Program-made: the position numbers and the translations under genes
Part shown: positions 23,560-33,713 of the stretch, one piece after another
How positions within the stretch are numbered: position 1 is the stretch's first letter
Layout of the letters: each line of letters begins with the position of its first letter
Notes under the pieces: model-generated
What the model was told of the DNA's origin: nothing
Database searches by the model: none
What the model saw: the letters and a program-made list of their open reading frames with translations, nothing else
Assembly (NCBI GenBank): GCA_007115705.1
Contig: QXEO01000334.1
Coordinates: forward strand, 777,567 to 841,566
Source of the DNA: Dactylis glomerata
Lineage: Eukaryota; Streptophyta; Magnoliopsida; Poales; Poaceae
Reading direction: 5' to 3'
Length of the DNA stretch: 64,000 bases

Positions 23560-24410
23560 TATAGTTTAGAACAATGTGTGTACAATTTAGATTATCGTTT
23601 GTTTGATCATGAACAAGAGAAGTATCTAAACACGAACCAAAAGGAACAAAAGAGGGAAAGAGATATTCGAATAGGGATAGCTAGTTGGGGTAGGATGCCC
23701 CAGATAGTAAGGACCATTCTGCATGCCGCCCTTGACTTTTGGACTCCGACCTATTTCTTCTTTTGAGCTGAAAGTGATGGGATTTGTGAGTGCTTGTGTG
23801 TGCCGGTGATCTGTTTTTTTATGCTCGAGAGATATGATTGTATCCACAGCTGTAAATTACTGTAGCCGTCACTGATGCGGTGAATTGATCTCTCCCCTAT
23901 ACAATGTTCAGAGTTCAGACGCACCTAAAACTGTCTCCTTTTCGGCGCTGACATCTTATCTGCACCGACGAGGGCGGGTGCACCCAAGAACATCCAAACG
24001 GACCGGCCTTTGTCCATTTCTATATTCATATCTATTCCTTATTTTCATTATATTTGTTCGTAAAATGAACATTCTAGGAGATAAGTGTCATCAAATAAAA
24101 GAAAATAAATATGCAAAAGACATAAATAATGTGTAAATATAAAATTTCATAATTCCGAGAATCATCAATGTACAAAAATGATCACAAAACATAGAAAATT
24201 ATTCAATACAGAAACACAAAATAGACATGAAAAGATCGATCGATGTTAGAAAAGATCCAGGCCTGTGTTGGTCTAGTTCCACTTGTGCCGACTGACAAGA
24301 TCCATGCTTGTATCAGTTTGATACTACCTTAAAATTATTCATACAGAGTCTTCGTTTTGGTTCCATGTGGCTTTTGTTGGTTGACAAGATCTAGGCCTCC
24401 TCGGTCAACA
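23560..24410. other. intergenic, AT-rich
   Basis: Only short ORFs. A direct motif pair (CAAGATCCATGC and GACAAGATCTAGGC, about 24296 and 24381) hints at decayed repeats. No gene could be supported. Confidence 0.5.
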
Positions 24411-24429
24411 GTAAATAGTCCTACTTGTT

Positions 24430-25341
24430 TCTCCTCCGATTTGGTTTTGAGCTTATCGTTGCAACCATTTATATGTCAATCCTTAGCTTCTCCGCCTCAA
24501 TAGCCATCATGTTTCTAGCCATAGCCACCTTCTTGACTTGTATCCCCATGAAGCGTTCATACTTCTTTTTCTCCCTCAGCGTTCCGTTCTTCCCACTTGA
24601 CACCTCCTTACCGCTCATCATTTAGGCCAAAGATTCTTTCAACGAGCTTGATGATGCCTCAGACATGGCAGCCTCTATAAAGCACACCCTTCTCTTTGGC
24701 CAAACCACACACATCTCCCCTTCTTCATCAACATGGTTTGTTTGAGATCCACTATCATTTGCATGCTTCTTTTCGGATTCCAATCATTCTTTGTTTCTTG
24801 GCGCTTGAATAATGCCATGTTTTGCAATCATGAATCCTATCCAACATGAAAAGTTGAGGATATATTTCTTTAACACTTCTTGAAGAGAACCGAGCCATAC
24901 GAACCTAAACAAAAAGATGGTGCATGCCAATATATAAGATACATTTGAACATAGTTAGGATCTCATCCTGTGTATTTACAACCATACCACTTTGCATCCT
25001 AGCAACAAGTTGATAATGAAACCCACTAAATTTGTTGCATTGATACTGGTTAGTAGCCAGCTATGTGAAAGTGATATCTCCTTGTGCTTACTTGAAATTT
25101 TGAACGAAAAATACCACTTCAGTTCATGGAATTTCTCTCGATCCTCCTCCAGTGTGTAGTTGATCCTTGCTCTGGATTGCAAATGGGATTCCTTCCATGC
25201 ACCACACAAAAATTCATTATCCTTTTGCATATATGTCGGCCCTCTTATGTTGGTGGATGGACGTATTGTGTGCGTGGTCTCAACATCGTCGACAGTATGT
25301 TCATGTGGTTGATAACTTCCATTGTTGATCTTTTCCATCAT
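24430..25341 (-). pseudogene. fragment of Myb-like/NAM-associated domain gene
   Basis: Reading leftward, 25341-24976 is open for 121 codons and contains PTYMQKDNEFLCGAWKESHL and EISLSHSWLLTSINATNLVG. These resemble the Myb/trihelix-type region of plant proteins annotated as NAM-associated or GST T3-like, often linked to Harbinger transposons. Further left, in another frame (about 24690-24440), KKKYERFMGIQVKKVAMARN matches the helical C-terminal part of the same families. Stops and frame changes separate the pieces. No start or full frame remains. Confidence 0.5.
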
Positions 25342-25379
25342 GGCCTCATAAAGAAAGTTATATGAAACATTGTGGTTGG

Positions 25380-26097
25380 TTTTCTCTTAAATTTTGCATT
25401 TGGATTGAAAATACGATATTGTTGGGCTAGCCCAATAACCTTCTACCCTTTTATGTGTTTCTCTTTTATTGTCTAGTTCTTTTCTCTTGTTTTCCTTCCA
25501 TTTTTTTTTTCACTTCTCACCATCGTATTCTTCTATTTTCTAAATATTTTAATATTAATTTCCCCTTTTTAGAAATATGTAAGCATTTTTAGATACACGA
25601 ACATTTCTTTTGAAACTATTAAATATTTAGTTTCAAATACATGTAGATTTCTTATGAAGTACATGAACATTTTCTCTTTGAAATGCAGTAACATTTGGTT
25701 AATAGCAATGAAATTTGTTTTGCAATAGATGGAAAAAATTAACATCTATTAGTATACAAAAATTAGATACAGTAAAAGTAACTTTTTTTAGCAGTTTTCA
25801 AGAATAAAATGAACATTTTTTTCCAAAAACTTGTTACATAGTACATAAAAATGATCTTTTTCCCGGAAGACTTGTGTGAACATAAATGTCCGTATGTACA
25901 CACAGAAATTTGTTGAATTTTTTGTGACATTCTGAAATTATTTTTTATACATTTTCAATAATAGGTCATATGCACCTAGGAGCCAAAATACCACCTCCCT
26001 CTACAAAAGGAACTGCTGAGCACCGCCAAACATCCAGTTCAATTAATCTGAGGATATGCGAATAAACTATAGGCTAATAGGTAGGTGCGGGTAGCTC
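25380..26097. other. AT-rich intergenic DNA
   Basis: Long A/T runs with recurring ACATTT/ATGAACATTT words. No coding or structured element recognised. Confidence 0.5.
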
Positions 26098-26143
26098 ATT
26101 TGGAGAGAAGTGTGATTGAGCAAGCTAGCTAGGTGTGTATATG

Positions 26144-26588
26144 GAAAATGGTTTGTGTACATGGGCACCAGTGCTCTTATCATTTTTGGTTTTTTGAAAT
26201 TTTTCAAAACCTCACATTTTTTTGTCTTCAAAAATTATGTGATTAAATATGTAGATAGATTTAGACACGAGGAGTGTACACAAAAAAGTCCCGTTAAAAA
26301 ATACTTTATATTTTAGGAAATACAAAAAGACAAATTTTCTAAAAGTAAACTGATAAAATGATGTACTTGTGTACTACTATTTACAGTGAGAAATTTGTCT
26401 TTTTTGTATTTCACAAAATATAAGGTATTTTTTAACGCAACTTTTTTGATTACACTCCTCATATGCATATCTATTTACATATTTAATGTTATAATTTTAA
26501 AATACATAAAAATATGAGGTTTTAAAATTTTCAAAAAACTAAAAGTGAAGAGAGCACTGGTGCCCATGTGCACAAAATCTCTTTCCGC
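26144..26588. mobile_element. Mutator-type hairpin MITE
   Basis: The arms fold back over most of the 445 bp: the left has ACATGGGCACCAGTGCTC and the right its complement (GAGAGCACTGGTGCCCATGT). The ends share GGAAA. A 12-bp match GGTGTGTATATG flanks it (26132-26143, 26589-26600), near the 9-11 bp TSD of Mutator elements. No ORF. Confidence 0.75.
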
Positions 26589-26770
26589 GGTGTGTATATG
26601 ACTATATGTAGTTACACATATGCGTCTGGTTTGTGCCCGGGATCAGCGGACAAGGGTCTAGACTACGCCAGTCGCTGGAACAATCGTTTGCAACGCGCAT
26701 GTGCAGCCAACCTGTTTTGCTGCCTCGAATCTGAAGGATAACCTTGTCCTCGTCCAATGCGAGCACTACT

Positions 26771-27652
26771 TTTTTTTTTGCGGGAAAGAGAGATTTCATA
26801 TAACATGAGGACCAATGTTTACAGCATCTGCCTTTACAATATCAGCTACAGCTGGAGGGACATCACCCATCCAGGAGATAGCTTGGCCAGAAAGTCTAGC
26901 TACAGCAGCCAGAGTATGGGCAGCTTTGTTACTCTCTCTCCCAATTTTCGCTATTACAAAACGATTACACAAATTCTGGAGCTTTTTAATCTCCTCATAG
27001 ATGCTCCACATCCTAGAAAGTCCCTGATTATTCCGCTTGATTGCTTCGACAACAGTCGAGTTATCAGACTCCAAAACAATAGAGGAATTTTGGATGTCCT
27101 GGATACTCTGAAGACCAAGAAGGCATGCCTTTGCTTCAGCTTCAGGCACGTCCTGGCAGATGACTTCAGGAACAATATGAGCCCAGAGTACTTCACTCGC
27201 TTGATTACGTGCAATACAGGCAATAGCACATGTACTCTTATTTATTTCAACAGACGCATCAACGTTAATTTTTATCCATCCCTCACTTGGAGCTTTCCAC
27301 TTCCTAGATTGTGCAGTTTTCAGTTTGTTTGTAGCTGGTTCCATTTTTGCATCAGTCATACTCACGTTACACATAATGGCCTCTTTTCCTTTCCTGCTAG
27401 TGCTTTTCCTGCAACATATATTCAGTTCGTGCAGATAGCGATTAAGAAAATTAGCCGATCCACTTACACTGCATTCACCTTTTTCGTGGACAGCGTCGTT
27501 TCGTAGGTGCCAACAGCGCCATAGCATCATCAAAACCAGGCCCCTTCTTTCCTTGTTGATGCTAGCTAGCAAGATGAGCAGCCAATCTGGTCCCGAATAC
27601 TTGAATAGCGATTCAGCTGGCATGTCCCATGACTTTCTCATCTCTAGCCTGA
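26771..27652 (-). mobile_element. 5'-truncated LINE with 16-bp target duplication
   Basis: Flanked by CAATGCGAGCACTACT at 26755-26770 and 27653-27668. A T-run at its left end (26771-26779) is the poly(A) tail on the minus strand. Only the 3' part of a plant L1-type element is present. Confidence 0.9.
26796..27652 (-). pseudogene. LINE ORF2 C-terminus with RNase H domain
   Basis: The open frame ends with a stop at 26796 and enters the element's truncated 5' edge at 27652; the same frame happens to stay open into flanking DNA to 27713. It carries the plant L1-type RNase H fold: WIKINVDASV (first Asp) near 27270, then PEAEAKACLLGLQ (Glu), VLESDNSTVVEA (Asp) and an NKAAHTLA-like end near 26920. 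The domain degrades the RNA strand during reverse transcription. Reverse transcriptase and endonuclease are missing because of 5' truncation. Confidence 0.85.
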
Positions 27653-27712
27653 CAATGCGAGCACTACTGTTGATATGTGTATATATGTGTGTTGCGTGCG
27701 TAGGCATTGACA

Positions 27713-28497
27713 TGTGTGGCTGCTGCCTCCCAGGCCCAGCTCACACTCTGCTCGTCTTTACGCAACGAAATCGAGCGTGTAGGTATGTTAGTCTAGGATA
27801 ATTTATAGAAGATTCTCACTATGCGTAGGTCCGAAGGACGAAATGAAATGGCGAGAAATGTTATTGATCTGGTTTGTAAGAGCAAATTGTAATCTGATCA
27901 TTTGCTATCTGGTAACGAAGGAAGAGGTTTTTTTTTTTTAAAACACGGGAAGGGTCTCGAAGGACCCTGAACTTGCTCTAGGTCTTGTCTTGTATCTAAT
28001 GTAATTATGTAATGATCTCTGATATTTTTTGAAGGTAGACTTCTCTTCCCTGTGTTTTTTTCTTCCAAGCTAGCAATTGTTGTGGAAGGATGGCTAGATC
28101 TTCTTATATGTTTAGTTCTTGTGGATTGAGTTTGTCTACATGTACGATGATATATGGGAAATTACATACAAAAATAAAGTCAACACAAACATTAGACTAT
28201 AATAGATTTATGGTAAAAAGAGAGAGAAGATGCCCATGCTCACGACTAATCAATACAAGTAATATTGGCACAAACATCATATACATACGAATTCATAGTA
28301 GATATTACATCAAATTGATAATGCTTGAATATACACACAAACGTAAAGATCAAGCACACACAAACACATCTGACAACAAGGTTTATTTGTTGATAAAATT
28401 AACTCACAATGACACACAACTTTCACACTTATTTAGGGTAAACATACGTATTCATACATGTATTCAGTGATAACCACGTGAATAGATAGAGGATCAT
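27713..28497. other. intergenic, 3' flank of the NLR gene
   Basis: AT-rich. Several ATAAAG/AATAGA words on the minus strand could serve polyadenylation of the NLR transcript. Nothing else recognised. Confidence 0.5.
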
Positions 28498-30858
28498 TTA
28501 TGGATACCTCAGTTTGATCCCAGTATTTGCTTGAATGGCACTCAAGTTGACGAAGTGTCCCTTAAGAACCACCTCTTCCAGACAGTGAAGGTGGTGGACT
28601 CCAGAAACTATACCCGGCTGGTTGGTAGTCATGTTGCACCAAAAAATCTTCTTGAGCTTAGGGGTTGCGCCCTCTTCCTCAAACTCTAGAGTGATGACGG
28701 TGTCACCCTCAATACTGAGGAACCTTAGGTCTTGGAACATGTACTTGTTGAAGCTGAGCTTGTATTCGCTGTATGATTTGGGACCAAGCCGAAGGAAGCG
28801 TAAATGTTGTAGATTCTTTCCAAGTTCCTGCAGATATTCTTTGGACATCAAGGTGTCACACAATGTAATATCAGAGAGGTCTTGGAGCTGAAGGATCCAT
28901 CGAGGTAGGCCGATATTCCCTAGGCCACGGATATCCAGGCTATTCAGTAGCTTGGGTGCATTGTGTTGTTGTGTCATCTCCATCGTCTTCACTGGATGGT
29001 CGCCACTGGTAGGTAGCGGAGTGATCCACACTGAAAGAGAGCGTAAGCATTCGCTTAGCTTGGTTATTGCTTGGAGAAGATTGTTCATGTTCTCTTGAGC
29101 CTCACTGCCACCGAGAACCACGCCCAACTTCCTAAGCTTCAGGCGGCTAACACCTTCCAATTCCTGCTTGGCGGCAGGGTGGTCGTTCTGAACCTGGACT
29201 CGAGACAATATCTCCATGTATATCATACCCCCGATGTTGCGAGGAATCCCTGTGTAGAGAGTCGCCGTCCAGGTGGTGAGCAGGTGCTTCAGCTTGGGGA
29301 GGTAGATGGACTCCGTATCCCTCTGGCGTAACCCAGTTTGACGGATGTCTAGGGTCTCCAGCAGTCTGAGGTTGTTGATCTTCTTGGGCAGCCAGGAGAC
29401 ACCTGTGTTCCGTAGGCTCAGATACTTGAGCCACTGTAATTCACAAATGCTCTTAAGGTGGCTCTTATCTAGACCCCTGCAGCCCCCAAGGTCAAGCACA
29501 TTTAGCCGGTACGTTTCGGGTAGAGATTTGAGGAACTTTACCATGTTGTCCATGGGATCCGCAGGAAGCCGTGTCTGGCGTGGAAACCCACACATGCTCA
29601 GCAGGCTGTCCTCCTCCCGTGGGCGTGGATCCCTTTTTATTTGCTGCTTCACAAAGCCTCGTATATGAACCTGGTTGTGAAGATGAGTTGGCAGGCCACT
29701 TACAAAGTTCTCACTTGTGGACATTTTGTAGACGAATGCCCAGACTGTCTTGTGAATTTCACAGGTCTTGACCTTGCCGATAGCAGTGCCTTTGTCGTGA
29801 GGAAGAATGAACCCTCGAAAGAGGAGCTCCCTGAAGCAGAGTTCCGCAGCTTCCTCGAGGGAGTGATCAGCTTTTCTCTCCACAAGGCCTTCGGCGAGCC
29901 ATCGCCTGACCAAGCTCGTCCTGCTGATTGCAGTTTCTTCGCGGAAGGCATAGAGATACTGCAAGCAGCTCTTCTGACTCGTGGACAAGTTGCTATAGCA
30001 GAAGATCATGAGTTGATTGGGTAGATTTGTGCAATCAGACCCCTTAACTATTCTCACAAGATTTTCCTTGGTCTGGGCCGTGTGGCCGTCATGACTATGA
30101 GCATGAAGAGCACGAAGGACGATCTCCATGCAAATCACCTCTGGCTCTTCCTTGGTCTGGCGGTCCTCTTGAGCACCAAGGCGAATAAACCTAAGTGCGC
30201 CTGTGATAATGCCGTCACGTTGCTCTCCCTGCAAGCATTTGTAGAGGGCAGCACGTACCGTGGTAGCTGCCGATCGAAGATCTTTGCTAGCAAGGAGGCC
30301 GATGGCCTCGTCAAAAGTTGGCTTCTGCTTCTCCTTGCCACGTGCCAACGCACTTTCGAAGGCATCTCGGGCCTCGTCGATCATGTCCCGCCTGGCTTGG
30401 TTGTCGGCCAGCCTCCGCCGGGCCGTGCTTGCGTGAGGGATGCTGATGTCGTAGCGCTGCCGCCTCTCGCCGACATCGTTGACACGGACCTTGAGCTCGC
30501 GGATCTTCTTGGCAAGGCGGTCGCGCGCCGGGAGGCTGCCGAGGAGATGGAGGAGGTAGCGGATGCGGGAGAGGAGGCACTTGTCGGAGGGGGCGGCGAA
30601 GTCGCGGTTGTAGAGCTCGATGCAGTCCTGGGCGATGTAGGCGATGTCGCGGACCTGCTTCATCCACGCGCGGACCTGGTCATCGTGCGTGCCGTCGGAC
30701 TTGGTGAGGTGGAGGAGGAAGCCGTTCATGCTCTCCATCTCGTCCTTGATGAACTGCATGTCCTCCTTGGCGTGCTTGAGCAGCTTCCACTCGTCGGCGA
30801 CCGCCGTTGCCAGGAGGCCAACCAGGGTGTCAACGGCGGCTTGGGTCAGGTCAGCCAT
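28498..30858 (-). CDS. CC-LRR resistance-like protein lacking the NB-ARC core
   Basis: Uninterrupted 786-codon single-exon frame from ATG at 30858. Residues 1-110 form an Rx-type coiled-coil domain (MADLTQAAVDTLVGLL start, with IAYIAQDCIEL at 72-82 in place of the EDVID motif). Where NB-ARC should follow (150-270) there is a helical, charged stretch with no P-loop, kinase-2 or GLPLA motif. Residues 280-370 match the winged-helix part of NLRs (SYNHLP-like SNLSTSQKSCLQYL, then RRWLAEGLVE), ending in EIHK where MHD is expected. From about 450 on are LRRs (LKYLSLRNTGVSWLPKKINN). NLRs are cytoplasmic immune receptors; without ATP binding this one may act as a helper, decoy or regulator, or not at all. 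The CC half is GC-rich. Confidence 0.85.
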   Translation of the reverse strand: MADLTQAAVDTLVGLLATAVADEWKLLKHAKEDMQFIKDEMESMNGFLLHLTKSDGTHDDQVRAWMKQVRDIAYIAQDCIELYNRDFAAPSDKCLLSRIRYLLHLLGSLPARDRLAKKIRELKVRVNDVGERRQRYDISIPHASTARRRLADNQARRDMIDEARDAFESALARGKEKQKPTFDEAIGLLASKDLRSAATTVRAALYKCLQGEQRDGIITGALRFIRLGAQEDRQTKEEPEVICMEIVLRALHAHSHDGHTAQTKENLVRIVKGSDCTNLPNQLMIFCYSNLSTSQKSCLQYLYAFREETAISRTSLVRRWLAEGLVERKADHSLEEAAELCFRELLFRGFILPHDKGTAIGKVKTCEIHKTVWAFVYKMSTSENFVSGLPTHLHNQVHIRGFVKQQIKRDPRPREEDSLLSMCGFPRQTRLPADPMDNMVKFLKSLPETYRLNVLDLGGCRGLDKSHLKSICELQWLKYLSLRNTGVSWLPKKINNLRLLETLDIRQTGLRQRDTESIYLPKLKHLLTTWTATLYTGIPRNIGGMIYMEILSRVQVQNDHPAAKQELEGVSRLKLRKLGVVLGGSEAQENMNNLLQAITKLSECLRSLSVWITPLPTSGDHPVKTMEMTQQHNAPKLLNSLDIRGLGNIGLPRWILQLQDLSDITLCDTLMSKEYLQELGKNLQHLRFLRLGPKSYSEYKLSFNKYMFQDLRFLSIEGDTVITLEFEEEGATPKLKKIFWCNMTTNQPGIVSGVHHLHCLEEVVLKGHFVNLSAIQANTGIKLRYP

Positions 30859-30940
30859 CTCGCTCTTTCTCTCTTGATCTTCTGTTTTTCAAATGGTGGT
30901 GTATTGCATGGATATGAATTCTCAACCTAGCTAGAACGCA

Positions 30941-30949
30941 AATATATAG
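30941..30949 (-). promoter_or_regulatory. possible TATA box of the NLR gene
   Basis: CTATATATT on the minus strand, about 85 bp upstream of the ATG at 30858. Confidence 0.45.
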
Positions 30950-30958
30950 TACTACTCT

Positions 30959-31414
30959 ATGTTCTAGCCAGCTCACTAATCTTGGCATAACTTGGATAGA
31001 CGACCATCTTGTTGTCACGGTGCTTAACTGGCCATGCATGCACACGCAAAATATGTATACTTTATCCATGTGCTGGCTAGCCAGCTCCACCAAGTTATGC
31101 TTCTGTTTCCGGCTGGCCAAAGCATCTCATACTAGTTCGCTGATGCATGCAAGTCATATACTAATATACATGCTCGATGCAAACAAGATTCGCCACAGCT
31201 GCAATAATGGAATAGAATTCTTGCTTGGCTCGCTTTCTTTACACATTGACATCTCTTTATTAGCAGTCCGTAGGATGTTAATTAGTCACGTAAGATCGTA
31301 CTTCTAACTACTCTGTCCTAGGTTAAAAAGGTATCTCATCTAACAAACTTTATAGGATGGAGTAGCGTTACCATATATGACGCTTAAATTTATAAAATAT
31401 GGAAGTGTATTGTA
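30959..31414. other. promoter-side intergenic DNA of the NLR gene
   Basis: AT-rich with several ATGCATGC words. A degenerate Stowaway-like stretch (about 31310-31395) is suspected. No gene. Confidence 0.4.
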
Positions 31415-31686
31415 CTTCCTCCATCTCGGTTTTAAGGGCATAATTTGCAAATATTTTGGTCATAGGTGATCTATGATTGGTGGTGAGATTTGACTCTTTG
31501 TTCTTATTTAAAGACCTATTAATTAATAAGAAAGTGTATGCATTGGTTGTTTGGCCTTAGAAATGCAAAAACTGCTCATGCAAAGCTGCTAATTAAACAT
31601 CTTAAATGCTAATATGCCTAGAAGGTGGGGGTATTTTAGAATTGCATAATTTGCAAATTATGCCCTTAAAATCGGGATGGAGGGAG
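31415..31686. mobile_element. Stowaway-type MITE, 272 bp
   Basis: Ends CTTCCTCCATCTCGGTTTTA and the inverse TAAAATCGGGATGGAGGGAG, flanked by TA. The arms extend inward through AGGGCATAATTTGCAAAT and its complement. Confidence 0.85.
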
Positions 31687-31924
31687 TAAGTCAAATCCGG
31701 TGACATTAATTTTGTGTCATGAACGCATTTACTTTTTCCTATCATAATTTTGACTTAAAAATAACTAAACTTACACTTATTTGCAAACGGCAAATGGACG
31801 TAGTCGGTCCATGCGTGCCCTTTTGTTTTCCTTTGGCTTTTCTTTCTATGCTCATTTCCTTCACTAAAAACTTGCAAGATTAACAGTGCCCATGCCCATA
31901 CCTAGGTTAATGTGTTATCATATA

Positions 31925-32018
31925 CTCCCTCCGATTGAAAATAAGTGTCAACAATTTTATATTAGCTTAGTACAAAGTTTATACTAAGAACCTGACAGTT
32001 ATTTCTAATCGGAGGGAG
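31925..32018. mobile_element. Stowaway MITE, 94 bp
   Basis: CTCCCTCCGATTG...CTAATCGGAGGGAG with TA duplication. The matching position in the paralogous segment (around 35588) is an empty TA site. Confidence 0.9.
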
Positions 32019-32689
32019 TAATATTTTTTATCCTTAAGTTTCCGTAATGTGCCGCTAACTTTGGCCCCCAATGATGCATAAGTTTTTGACTTCTTCTTGT
32101 GGATTGCGATGGGATCGATATTTTTTGATGCGAGAAGTGAAAATTTGCTGCAGTCAAGACTTTGGTCGGACGGTTTTCACACCTTTGCTGGAAAAATGTT
32201 GCGACAATGTTGCGCTAGTACAGATATTAATACGTGGGTGGAGAGTATGTTGTGATGGATGGAAGGCCTAAATTTAGTCTTTTCTATTGGACGGCCGATT
32301 CTTTCCCCATATTGGTCGCCCGACAGCTAGTGTTTGCATTGTATTACCGCACCACATATCTACCACATAAGCATGTCTACAAGCCCTCACAGATCCTACG
32401 TTGAGTTCATAGGGTTTGAGTTTGCTTATACAACTACCCTGAAAAGGAGGGTATGTTATCTTTTAACATGAAGTGTTGGTTGGTATGTGTGTCGGTGGAT
32501 CTTCTTTGCTTCGAAGTGTACCTTTTTTCTCTCTCGAAATAGAGGCTTAGTCCTAGCCTCTGCATTAAAAAGATACACATGGCTATTTTATTAAGCAATA
32601 GTTTGAGATAGCAAAGTTACAGCTTATGGATCACAACAAAATCATGAATTTCTTAACCCAACACTTGCGAACTCGATCGTCTAAGATGC

Positions 32690-32880
32690 TGAGTCACTCG
32701 GCAACAGTTTGCTCGGCAAGTACATGCTTACAGAGCGTGTTTCTTTGCACTCGGCAAACATATATTTGCCAAATGTTTGGCCCCACCTCAGCGTTGGTTG
32801 ACACTTGACACAAAAGCGAGAATACAACACGTTGACAGATGAGAACTGTGTGTTTGCCGAGTACAGTGTCCTCTTAATTA
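32690..32880. mobile_element. CACTA subterminal-repeat fragment
   Basis: Repeated GCTCGGCAA, CACTCGGCAAA and TTTGCCGAGTA words in both orientations, as in subterminal regions of grass CACTA transposons. No terminus or ORF. Confidence 0.45.
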
Positions 32881-32924
32881 TCTTGTACTCCACAGTATTC
32901 AGAATGACTGGCGGAAATGTTGTA

Positions 32925-32979
32925 CTCCCTCCGATCGGAAATAACTGTTGGCCCGACAGTTATTTCCGATCGGAGGGAG
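32925..32979. mobile_element. minimal Stowaway hairpin, 55 bp
   Basis: Almost pure palindrome: CTCCCTCCGATCGGAAATAA, a short centre, then its inverse to GGAGGGAG, flanked by TA (32923-32924, 32980-32981). It looks like a Stowaway copy that lost its middle. Confidence 0.9.
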
Positions 32980-33007
32980 TAGGTTTTTTGAGAAAGGAAA
33001 CGTCCTA

Positions 33008-33408
33008 AGAGAAATACATAGGAGCTTCCGAGTGTTACACACCCTTATACTTGGAAAAATAAAAAATTAATTTAAAAAATGTTTAAAAAATTAAACTTTT
33101 TTTGAAACCAAAGATGAATACCGGTATTGTACTTATAAAAATATTTCCCTAAGAAATTACTTTACTTTATCCTGGGTAAAAAAACAAACTCGAAATGCCC
33201 CATGATCAAATACTATTCACTTTATATTCTTCATAATTTTGTTTCTTTCCTAGGTTACAATAAAAAAGTAATTTGTCAGGGAAATATAATATACAAGTAC
33301 AATCATCTTTGATTTCAAAAAAGTCTGATTCTTTTTAACCTTTTTATTTTTTTTATTTTTATTTCAAATATAGGGTGTGTAGCACCCGAGAGCAAAAAAA
33401 TCTGCTTT
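33008..33408. mobile_element. Mutator-type foldback MITE, 401 bp
   Basis: The inverted arms include GTGTTACACACCC and GGGTGTGTAGCAC. A 10-bp duplication AAACGTCCTA flanks it (32998-33007, 33409-33418). The paralogous segment near 36310 shows one uninterrupted copy of the site. No ORF. Confidence 0.85.
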
Positions 33409-33588
33409 AAACGTCCTAGTTGAAAGTAGAAAGAGACAAAAAAAAACAATTTCATTATTTTTTTGCCGACTTGTTGCGGCCCAGCGGGGTCCGGGCTGCA
33501 AAGCACACCGTGATGGTCTCGACCTCATGGGCCCATCCTAGCTGAACCCCAATTCCGACCGGTGTCGAAACAACGAGAGGCCTCCGCC

Positions 33589-33597
33589 TTTATATAC
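33589..33597 (+). promoter_or_regulatory. TATA box of the acidic protein gene
   Basis: TTTATATAC stands 117 bp upstream of the ATG at 33714, preceded by GC-rich promoter DNA. Confidence 0.65.
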
Positions 33598-33713
33598 AAC
33601 GGCGGAGCCTCTTCCTATTCCAAATCCCCATCGCAGATTACAGTTCCGGCGAGGCGATCCACGGCTGATCGATCCTAGCTAGCGAAGCGCCCCCGATCTG
33701 ATCACCTCCACGG

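Larger units (their letters stand above)
26098..27712. repeat. local duplication, copy 2, with two insertions
   Basis: Paralogue of 23145-23412, split by the MITE at 26144-26588 and the LINE at 26771-27652. Copy 1 shows the empty sites for both. Confidence 0.75.
31830..33545. repeat. direct segmental duplication, unit A
   Basis: Similar in order to 35490-36425 through blocks such as ACGGTTTTCACACC, CACATATCTACCAC, GGTTTGAGTTTGCTTA and GGTCTCGACCTCATGGG. Unit A carries MITEs (31925-32018, 33008-33408) that unit B lacks at the matching sites. Confidence 0.8.

Noticed and set aside
30082..30930. 282-codon plus-strand ORF
   Set aside because: Shadow of the NLR coiled-coil region on the opposite strand; biased GC-rich composition and no domain of its own.
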